A stretch of DNA of 17,853 bases from Candidatus Saccharibacteria bacterium UBA6209. GTDB lineage: Bacteria > Patescibacteriota > Saccharimonadia > Saccharimonadales > Saccharimonadaceae. Shown piece by piece: positions 7,748 through 13,582 of this stretch; the first letter of the stretch is position 1, and each line of letters opens with the position of its first letter. Where the stretch lies: positions 1-17,853 of the forward strand of contig DISN01000017.1 of NCBI GenBank assembly GCA_002421965.1, read 5' to 3'. Both the position numbers and the translations under genes were made by a program. The notes under the pieces were generated by a model. That model worked only from the letters and a program-made list of their open reading frames with translations, made no database searches and had not been told where the DNA came from.

Positions 7748-9124
7748 TTATTCAGTCCGCAGTGCTTCAATCGGATCAAGCTTAGCAGCCTTGCGTGCCG
7801 GAGAGTAGCCAGCAGCAATTGCTACCACCGACAGGGCTACGACCAAGATCGCAATCGATAGTGGGTCAAATACCAGCAGGTAGTTGCCCTCGCCCAGCCC
7901 CAGCTGCTCGGTTATCCATGGGTTCATTGCGGTACCGGCAGCAAACGCAATTGCTGAGCCGATAACTCCACCGATCAAACCAAGACTAGCAGCCTCGTAG
8001 CGGAACAATTTCGCAACGTGACGGCCACGCATACCCAGAGCCTTCATTAGACCAATCTGCTGCGTGCGCTCGAGCACCGAGATGTACTGAGTATTAATTA
8101 CCCCGAATACTGACGCAATCAGCGCCAAAACACCAAAGCCAATCACTATGCCTTGAAGTAAATTAACGACCGAGAAAATCATTGACTGGAAATCCTTAGC
8201 TGTCTTTGCATAATACCCTGCTGACTCAACACCAGTCTTGACGTCCTCCGGGACTAAATCAGCTGCCACTCTGGCAGTTACCGCTGGGTACTTTCCATAG
8301 TAGTCAGTTCCTTTTGTAGCAAAGTTATACATGTCAAGTGCAGTCGATGCTGGAATTTGCGGTGTCGACAACGTCTCCATCACAGCCATTGAAGGTGACT
8401 TTGTGACAGCACGGATCGTAAGCTCATACTGCTTCGTCTCGGAACCAGCAAGCTTGGCTACCGCAGTTGGTCCACCCGAAGCCATCGCCTCGGCTATCTC
8501 TGACTCCGCTGGAACTCGACCAGCTCGCTCTAGGGTAATCGTAACCTTCTTACCAACCGCATCCTTGGGATTATCGATATTAATCGTCTCCAAGTAGGAC
8601 TCGGGCACGACCATCTCGTCATCTGCTAGCTGCGCACCCGAATCAGGCAGGCTACCAGCCGAAGCCTCAACTACCAAGCCCGAGCCATACATCATAATCT
8701 GACTAGTAAATTTACGCTCATCACCCTCAAATTGCAGATACTTTGGCTGCACCTGAACGACCGGCTTTGGCTCTTCGATGCCCTTAATCTTATCGATTTT
8801 GTCTAGGTCATCGCTGCCCATCATCTTGATCGACATCCTACCAACGCTGCCTTGATTTTCGCTATACTCAGTTAGGCCCGCTTGAGTAGCACCCGACATG
8901 TCACCGCTACCAAGCACTGTTTGGTCGCTAGCTATCAATATAAGTTGCTCATCGACATTTGATTGAATCAGCTTCTCTGTATAGTCACGCGTACCTGTAC
9001 CGGCGGCCAATGACAGGGTGACAGTAAAAGCACCGACAGCAATAGCCAAACTAGTCAAAAAAGTTCGAAGCTTTGCCTCCCTGAGACTTCGGCCGGCCCG
9101 CCTTACTACGTCTGGTAATTTCAT
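7748..9124 (-). CDS. ABC transporter permease, FtsX/MacB type (second of two paralogues)
   Basis: Membrane permease of the MacB/FtsX superfamily, 458 aa. One transmembrane helix near residues 21-42 (TFLTSLAIAVGAFTVTLSLA) is followed by a large extracytoplasmic domain of about 275 residues. Three helices follow near 320-345, 378-398 and 420-440, with the cytoplasmic coupling segment ERTQQIGLMKALGMR between the second and third. The C-terminus ends with the common GYSPARKAAKLDPIEALR signature. It is a clear paralogue of the permease at 9901-11166: the ends and coupling segment are nearly identical, while the extracytoplasmic domains are diverged and this one is about 37 residues longer. Its ATG overlaps the ATPase TGA by 4 bp, with GAGGGGAG upstream. 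Substrate unknown; such systems export peptides, antibiotics or lipids, or act as mechanotransmitters. Confidence 0.93.
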   Translation of the reverse strand: MKLPDVVRRAGRSLREAKLRTFLTSLAIAVGAFTVTLSLAAGTGTRDYTEKLIQSNVDEQLILIASDQTVLGSGDMSGATQAGLTEYSENQGSVGRMSIKMMGSDDLDKIDKIKGIEEPKPVVQVQPKYLQFEGDERKFTSQIMMYGSGLVVEASAGSLPDSGAQLADDEMVVPESYLETINIDNPKDAVGKKVTITLERAGRVPAESEIAEAMASGGPTAVAKLAGSETKQYELTIRAVTKSPSMAVMETLSTPQIPASTALDMYNFATKGTDYYGKYPAVTARVAADLVPEDVKTGVESAGYYAKTAKDFQSMIFSVVNLLQGIVIGFGVLALIASVFGVINTQYISVLERTQQIGLMKALGMRGRHVAKLFRYEAASLGLIGGVIGSAIAFAAGTAMNPWITEQLGLGEGNYLLVFDPLSIAILVVALSVVAIAAGYSPARKAAKLDPIEALRTE

Positions 9125-9849
9125 ATTTGAACAACTCCCCTCGGCGATTTACTAGCAAGACCCTCGCTAGCCTTGCGATCTGTAACTGATTCGATATTAC
9201 CGTCTTTGATGTTCACTAAGATGTCGCACTTAGCAGCCAGGTCCTCATCGTGAGTCACAATAATTAGCGTCACTCCCTGATCTCGGTTATAGCCAAATAG
9301 CATATCCTCAACCAGTTCACTAGTTACGCTGTCTAGGTTGCCAGTTGGCTCGTCAGCAAAAATAATTTTAGGATGGTTAGCAATCGCCCTAGCAATTGCC
9401 AGTCGCTGCTTCTGTCCACCAGATAGATTCTTTGCCTTGTTACGTACCTTATCCAGCATCTCCACGCTAGTTAGTGCCCGCTGTATTCGCTTCTTACGCT
9501 CCGATCGCGGAACCCTGGCTATCTCGAGAGGCAAGCCAACGTTGTCGTAGACACTTTCGTTGCCCTGTACGAAAAAGCTTTGGAAAATAAAACCAATTTT
9601 TTCAGCGCGGAACTTATCAACCGCCTTCTGTTTCAGCTTCAAAATATTCTCACCGTCGATTACCACCTCGCCCTGCTCTGGTCGATCCAGCCCGCTCATC
9701 GCATGCATCAATGTCGACTTGCCGCTACCAGATTTACCAAGAATCGCCACGCTAGCACCGTCTGGTATCGTCAAACTGACGTTATTTAGTGCCCGAAAAG
9801 CATTCTGCTTCTTGCCATAGGTCTTAGTCACATTCTTTACTTCAATCAT
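9121..9849 (-). CDS. ABC transporter ATP-binding protein (MacB/LolD type)
   Basis: Cytoplasmic ATPase that powers the flanking permeases; 242 aa with a complete nucleotide-binding domain: Walker A GKSGSGKST at 38-46, Q-loop Gln90, signature LSGGQ at 142-146, Walker B IIFADE at 162-167, D-loop, and switch His200. The motif DEPTGNLDS is typical of the MacB/LolD/FtsE group that pairs with FtsX-type permeases. Tyr11 is the likely A-loop residue. The start at 9849 has a strong AGGAGGGG Shine-Dalgarno. It lies between two permease genes: 51 bp after the upstream one and overlapping the downstream one by 4 bp. It is the only ATPase in the operon, so it probably serves a permease heterodimer. An internal promoter lies just upstream. 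Confidence 0.96.
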   Translation of the reverse strand: MIEVKNVTKTYGKKQNAFRALNNVSLTIPDGASVAILGKSGSGKSTLMHAMSGLDRPEQGEVVIDGENILKLKQKAVDKFRAEKIGFIFQSFFVQGNESVYDNVGLPLEIARVPRSERKKRIQRALTSVEMLDKVRNKAKNLSGGQKQRLAIARAIANHPKIIFADEPTGNLDSVTSELVEDMLFGYNRDQGVTLIIVTHDEDLAAKCDILVNIKDGNIESVTDRKASEGLASKSPRGVVQI

Positions 9850-9868
9850 CGCCCCTCCTTCTACATTA

Positions 9869-9877
9869 ATTATACCA
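9869..9877 (-). promoter_or_regulatory. Internal extended -10 promoter before the ABC ATPase gene
   Basis: TGGTATAAT on the minus strand is a perfect -10 with a TGn extension in the 51-bp gap between permease and ATPase genes. The predicted start near 9862 leaves a short leader that contains the AGGAGGGG Shine-Dalgarno (about 9851-9859). This could let the ATPase and second permease be made without the PadR-controlled promoter. Confidence 0.5.
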
Positions 9878-9892
9878 CCGACAGGCTATCTC

Positions 9893-9910
9893 GACAGAAA
9901 CTACTCTGTC
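9893..9910 (-). repeat. Small inverted repeat over the stop codon of the first permease gene
   Basis: GACAGA and TCTGTC are perfect 6-bp arms separated by 6 nt, and the loop holds the permease TAG stop. No T-tract follows on the minus strand, so it does not look like an intrinsic terminator. It might be a weak mRNA hairpin, or chance. Confidence 0.3.
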
Positions 9911-11166
9911 CTTAGTGCCTCGATCGGATCAAGTTTTGCCGCCTTACGACTCGGGAAATGCCCAGACAGTACGGCGATCAATATGAGTGAAACGACCAAT
10001 ACGCCATTCATCAACCAATCCATCTTTAGCAGCTCAGTTCCCTGCTCGAGCTCGATTGTCTTGGCGATTATCGGATTGGCCAAGGTGACTAACCAAGCCA
10101 AAATTACACCAATAACTCCACCAATTAGACCAATCCAAGCAGCCTCTAGCTTGAACAACCGTCCGACATCACGTCGCCGCATACCGAGGGCCTTCATCAG
10201 GCCAATCTGCTGTGTTCGCTCCAATACCGATATATACTGTGTATTTATAATACCAAATACACTCGCAATTATCGCCAACAGACCAAATCCCATCAGCCCA
10301 TACTGCACAATATTTACCATCTGCATTACACTCGTTCGCATCTCGGCAAATGTCATCGCTTCATAGCTGCCAGAATCCAATATATCCTGCTTTAATTTTT
10401 CAATATCGACACCGGGCTTGGCCGTAACCATTAGCGAATAGTAGTCCTCTTCGGAACCCTCAGGCCGCTGAAGCGTTGCAATTTCCTGGCCATCAGCGTT
10501 CGAAATCCGAAAATCATCCTGATAAAATGCCAGCGGACTAGTCGGCTCCGCATCAACCGCAACTATATTGAACTCTCGAACAAATGTAGAACCATCCGCT
10601 TTATTAAAAGTAATCTTTACCTTCTCGCCAAGTGCCGATTCAGCATCCTTGAACCCAAACGACTCGACATACTTATGCGGCAAAACAATCTGGCTCGGCT
10701 TAATCTCGTAATTATCCGCCAACTTACCCGCGCTAAGCTCGATCGCCGTGCCGTCATACTGCACCGAAACTACTCCCTGATACTCGTCACTACCATTAGC
10801 CGACACCGACAGCATAGAAACGCCATGTATTGGCAGGGCTTTTTCTACTCCAGCAATTTTAGCAATCTTCTGACGATCTGTTAGAGTCATTGAACGAAAC
10901 TCACGCGTCGTAGCCTCTTCATTAAGCTTCTTTGGCTTATCGTCTGCGCTATTATCAAAATCCTGCTTAGCACTCACTTGAATCGTTCGCATATCTCCAG
11001 CGCCACTTACCACACCGTCAATATAGCTTCGTCCACCATTACCAGCCGCCATAGCCAGGGCGATCGTAAACGCCCCGACTCCGATAGCTAAGCTTGTTAA
11101 AATAGTTCGTCCCTTTGCCTGGCGCAAATTGCGCCCAGCCCGCTTCAAAATATCAAAATACCTCAT
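9901..11166 (-). CDS. ABC transporter permease, FtsX/MacB type (first of two paralogues)
   Basis: Membrane permease of 421 aa with MacB-like topology: helix 1 near residues 21-42, an extracytoplasmic domain of about 240 residues, then helices near 285-310, 344-365 and 385-403. The coupling region VLERTQQIGLMKALGMRRRD (315-334) and the C-terminus HFPSRKAAKLDPIEALRTE match the permease at 7748-9124 almost residue for residue, so the two arose by duplication. The ATG overlaps the TGA of the PspC-type gene by 4 bp (ATGA), indicating translational coupling; GAGG lies upstream. With the ATPase and the second permease it should form one exporter or mechanotransmission complex. No substrate can be read from the sequence. 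Confidence 0.93.
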   Translation of the reverse strand: MRYFDILKRAGRNLRQAKGRTILTSLAIGVGAFTIALAMAAGNGGRSYIDGVVSGAGDMRTIQVSAKQDFDNSADDKPKKLNEEATTREFRSMTLTDRQKIAKIAGVEKALPIHGVSMLSVSANGSDEYQGVVSVQYDGTAIELSAGKLADNYEIKPSQIVLPHKYVESFGFKDAESALGEKVKITFNKADGSTFVREFNIVAVDAEPTSPLAFYQDDFRISNADGQEIATLQRPEGSEEDYYSLMVTAKPGVDIEKLKQDILDSGSYEAMTFAEMRTSVMQMVNIVQYGLMGFGLLAIIASVFGIINTQYISVLERTQQIGLMKALGMRRRDVGRLFKLEAAWIGLIGGVIGVILAWLVTLANPIIAKTIELEQGTELLKMDWLMNGVLVVSLILIAVLSGHFPSRKAAKLDPIEALRTE

Positions 11167-12815
11167 ACTTTAATGTCCTCAAACTTACTGCCGCCATCGC
11201 CATCACCGACGTTGACGCTAATGCATGGAGACTCATAAGTGGAAGCCTCAACCTCCTGGCCATTAAGTGTCATCCTGCCAGAGCTAACTCCGGCCACCGA
11301 TATAGTCGAATCGACTCGGTCCAGCCTCTGACAAGCATCAGCATAGCTTACCGACAAGTTCCGCACCACACCTGCACTAATCCAGCCACTTCTACTGCCA
11401 TCCACTATTAGGTCGTAAACCGTGCTCGAGTCGGCGTCCACATACCCAGCATTGTTAACTTCAAGTTTCTGGTAGGTGCCGCTCAGCTGAACCGATGTTG
11501 CCGCCAAAGTATCAACTCGAAGTGTTTTTTGACCGTTTTGATACTCAGAAGTATAAAGGAAACCTCCCTGCTCAACGATTATCTCGTCCAGCGCCGGCCC
11601 ATATATTGTCAAGCTAGGAGTGCTGAATCCGCCCAAGAAATATGCATGATTCTGCTTGATTGAATTTTTAAAAACAATCTTTGCCTTGCCGTCCTCGACT
11701 TTAATCTCCGGCCGAGTATCATCTGAAGATCTCAATACATAGCGCGGTACACCCGGATCGACTACGTAATTAATCGACATGTCGTGGTGCATATTAGACT
11801 TGTTAAGCGAATAAGCACTTGCCTTAAGACTCTTAACATTAGCGAACTCAGCCGGCAGATTAACCTTTCTTTCGACCATCGACTGCTCCGCCGCATTTCT
11901 CTCGCTATAGACTAAATCCACAGCCATGCCAATACCCGAGCCAAACGTCAGTATTCCACTAGCGATAATCGCAACCATCGCAATCAGCATCTTTCTGGTA
12001 AACTTACGGGCAAACGCCGCATAGGCCAACAACACCCCGAGTGCCGCTAGTAGAAGTCCACTAAGTACCAATAAGCAAAGGACCGTCCACGCCAACGGTG
12101 CAGTATGACTAAGCACAGCCACCATTTTATTAACCGCAATCAACGCGGCACCACCGCCGAAGATAGTCAGAGCCAAGGCACCAATAGCCAGACCGACAGC
12201 CGCAATCCCGGCCACATCCAGAAGTATCCTGCCGGCCGTTGATGATCTCTGAGGCAGCTTCTCGGTTCGCTCGCTCATCTCACGAATCGCCGCCAAAGTC
12301 GGCTCACGTCCCTCTAGCTCTAGCTTCTCCGCCGCGGTCCTGGCTGGCGGCAAAGCCACCCACAATACAAAGTAAACCACCAGCACAGTACCGAACGACA
12401 CCAGTAGTAGCACCACAAAAATCAGCCTAGCCCACAAAGGATTAATCCCCATATACTTAGCAATACCGCTCAAAACTCCACCGAGCACTGCTCCATCGAT
12501 GTCTCGATACAGTCGCTTATTTGCCCGATTGCTCGACGCCTCGGCCTCGGCTAAAACAACTTCATCCGAAGCAAACTCTTCTGGCTCACCAAGAGTTTTG
12601 CGTAGATATTCAACCTCGCTGTCAGTAATAACTCCGCCGCTAGTCACGCCGTGCTCGCTCAATAACTCAGTAATTCTAATCTCAATATCTGCCAAAATCT
12701 CAGGATCACCAGCATACACCTCTAGCTTGCTCATATATTTCTCAAGGTCTTTCTTGGCCGACAGCTCTATCTCGTATGCTTGCTTGGCGATGTGAATTCT
12801 AGTTATTTCTTTCAC
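11163..12815 (-). CDS. PspC-domain membrane protein with C-terminal GIN/DUF2807-like domain
   Basis: A 550-aa multidomain membrane protein. Residues 1-85 form a cytoplasmic helical domain (ILADIEIRITELL, then a GEPEEF motif) like the N-terminus of PspC proteins known from Bacteroidota. Residues 100-157 are a PspC domain (RLYRDIDGAVLGGVLSGIAK, then a hydrophobic stretch ending LWVALPPA). Further membrane segments lie near 197-220, 240-268 and 276-300. Residues about 315-540 are a beta-rich, probably extracytoplasmic domain resembling GIN/DUF2807 (or DUF4097) repeats, with Cys495 and Cys531 as the only cysteines there. The start is GTG at 12815, overlapping the PadR TGA (GTGA), with AAGGAG upstream. 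PspC proteins are linked to envelope stress; a sensor or regulator of the neighbouring ABC transporter is a plausible role, but inferred. Confidence 0.85.
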   Translation of the reverse strand: MKEITRIHIAKQAYEIELSAKKDLEKYMSKLEVYAGDPEILADIEIRITELLSEHGVTSGGVITDSEVEYLRKTLGEPEEFASDEVVLAEAEASSNRANKRLYRDIDGAVLGGVLSGIAKYMGINPLWARLIFVVLLLVSFGTVLVVYFVLWVALPPARTAAEKLELEGREPTLAAIREMSERTEKLPQRSSTAGRILLDVAGIAAVGLAIGALALTIFGGGAALIAVNKMVAVLSHTAPLAWTVLCLLVLSGLLLAALGVLLAYAAFARKFTRKMLIAMVAIIASGILTFGSGIGMAVDLVYSERNAAEQSMVERKVNLPAEFANVKSLKASAYSLNKSNMHHDMSINYVVDPGVPRYVLRSSDDTRPEIKVEDGKAKIVFKNSIKQNHAYFLGGFSTPSLTIYGPALDEIIVEQGGFLYTSEYQNGQKTLRVDTLAATSVQLSGTYQKLEVNNAGYVDADSSTVYDLIVDGSRSGWISAGVVRNLSVSYADACQRLDRVDSTISVAGVSSGRMTLNGQEVEASTYESPCISVNVGDGDGGSKFEDIKV

Positions 12816-13231
12816 GACTTTGCTCCTTTCTCGAGCTTATTAAGTGTTGAATTAAGCGTTTTTATGTGACCTCCAAGCCGAGCAACAACACCTCGGCCAA
12901 AATCAGTCAGCTTGTAGTATTTACGTGGCGGGCCCTGTTCGCTCTCCTGCCACTCGTGGGCAAGTAGGCCGTCTTTCTGCAAACGGCTAAGTAGCGGATA
13001 AATGGTCCCCTCCACCACCACCAACTCAGCACCTCGAAGTTGTAAAATAATATCACTGGTGTACTTGGCTGATTCGCCACAGATTAGCAGCACACAGTAC
13101 GCCAAAAACCCCTTACGCAACTGAGTCGCCAACTGCTCGGCGTAAGTATCGGCTCGTCGCCCCAGATCCTCGGAGGCATTAATTACACCATCAAAATTGC
13201 TATCAACAACCCCTGGGCCATCCTGTATCAT
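12812..13231 (-). CDS. PadR family transcriptional regulator
   Basis: DNA-binding repressor-type protein of 139 aa. The PadR winged helix-turn-helix is clear from about residue 38: LRKGFLAYCVLLICGESAKYTSD, then VVEGTIYPLLSRLQKDGLL (recognition-helix region) and the wing QGPPRKYYKLTDFG, ending in a short C-terminal helix (HIKTLNSTLNKLEKG). It has an unusual N-terminal extension of about 37 residues (MIQDGPGVVDSNFDGV) ahead of the domain. The ATG at 13231 is kept because AAGGAG lies 5 nt upstream. It heads a five-gene operon and overlaps the next gene by 4 bp. PadR proteins commonly repress their own promoter and the downstream transporter, and release DNA on binding a small ligand. An operator-like repeat overlaps the promoter here. 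Confidence 0.93.
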   Translation of the reverse strand: MIQDGPGVVDSNFDGVINASEDLGRRADTYAEQLATQLRKGFLAYCVLLICGESAKYTSDIILQLRGAELVVVEGTIYPLLSRLQKDGLLAHEWQESEQGPPRKYYKLTDFGRGVVARLGGHIKTLNSTLNKLEKGAKS

Positions 13232-13250
13232 ACTTCTCCTTTTTTAGATT

Positions 13251-13274
13251 ACTATGCTTGGTCATAGTTCTATG
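13251..13274 (-). promoter_or_regulatory. Iterated CATAG/CTATG operator, probable PadR site
   Basis: On the plus strand ACTATG (13251-13256) and CATAGT (13263-13268) are perfect inverted arms around 6 nt. The second arm is also the left half of CATAG-TT-CTATG (13263-13274). Three alternating half-sites thus overlap the -10 box and the predicted start site of the PadR operon, a geometry suited to repression. Binding by the adjacent PadR protein is inferred. Confidence 0.55.
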
Positions 13275-13300
13275 TTATACAAGGTACTATAAAATGTCAA
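13272..13300 (-). promoter_or_regulatory. Promoter of the PadR-PspC-ABC operon
   Basis: A perfect -35 TTGACA lies at 13295-13300 on the minus strand. The -10 is TAACAT (13272-13277) at 17-bp spacing or TATAAC (13274-13279) at 15 bp. The leader of about 30 nt carries AAGGAG just before the PadR ATG. Confidence 0.65.
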
Positions 13301-13341
13301 GCGGAGTTGGGTGGAATTTTGAACACAGAAGATGAAAAATA

Positions 13342-13426
13342 GAATTCAGATTATAGATTATGGAGTGTGGAGTGTGGATTATAGAATGTGGATTATGCAA
13401 GAATAGAGATTAGAGGTCAGAATGCG
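13342..13426 (+). repeat. Left array of degenerate heptanucleotide repeats
   Basis: Read on the plus strand, eight contiguous 7-mers run from 13342 to 13397 in register, all beginning GA: GAATTCA, GATTATA, GATTATG, GAGTGTG (twice), GATTATA, GAATGTG, GATTATG. After an 8-nt break (13398-13405), three more follow (GAGATTA, GAGGTCA, GAATGCG) to 13426. The loose consensus is GAWTRTR. It lies in the non-coding spacer between the helicase and PadR genes. No reading frame or promoter is associated with it. Confidence 0.8.
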
Positions 13427-13436
13427 GCGACTCATA

Positions 13437-13459
13437 CATGGTTTAGACACTAAAACATG
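13437..13459. repeat. Short hairpin between the heptad arrays
   Basis: CATGGTTTAG (13437-13446) and CTAAAACATG (13450-13459) can pair at nine of ten positions around a 3-nt loop. It lies near the middle of the spacer, nested inside the two inverted heptad arrays. No T-tract follows on either strand. Confidence 0.5.
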
Positions 13460-13492
13460 GAGCTCATAAGCCAGAGCGAACAGCCTGACACC

Positions 13493-13510
13493 TAGCCCCG
13501 ATAGCCCCGT
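13493..13510 (+). repeat. Tandem 9-mers TAGCCCCGA/TAGCCCCGT
   Basis: Two adjacent C-rich 9-mers border the right heptad array on its left. A similar C-rich run (CCCCTAGCCCCTGCCCC) borders it on the right and runs into the stop codon and last codons of the helicase gene. The flanks may be part of the same element. Confidence 0.45.
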
Positions 13511-13577
13511 ATTTTATGATCCATATTCTAAATTCCATATTCTATTTTCCGTATTCCATAATCTATAATCTAAATTC
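13508..13577 (-). repeat. Right array of heptanucleotide repeats, inverted relative to the left array
   Basis: Read on the minus strand from 13577 down, ten in-register 7-mers follow: GAATTTA, GATTATA, GATTATG, GAATACG, GAAAATA, GAATATG, GAATTTA, GAATATG, GATCATA, AAATACG. The outer end (13555-13578) matches the outer end of the left array (13341-13364) in inverted orientation at 23 of 24 positions. The array starts 5 bp beyond the helicase stop codon, so it would lie in that mRNA's 3' untranslated region. Confidence 0.8.
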
Positions 13578-13582
13578 TACCC

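Noticed and set aside
7729..7752. Direct repeat CTTATTC (7729-7735 and 7746-7752) at the end of the ABC operon as an attachment site or operator
   Set aside because: Only 7 bp, AT-rich, and with no mobile gene or regulator context; likely chance.
9893..9910. Terminator after the first permease gene
   Set aside because: The 6-bp inverted repeat spans the stop codon but has no following T-tract, and the operon continues downstream.
13341..13578. CRISPR array
   Set aside because: The repeats are 7 bp with no spacers between them, the units are degenerate, and no cas genes are nearby.
13335..13578. Conventional rho-independent terminator for the helicase gene formed by the 24-bp inverted ends
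   Set aside because: A T-run does follow the second arm, but the 190-nt loop is far too large for a standard terminator hairpin; kept only as a possibility within the repeat finding.
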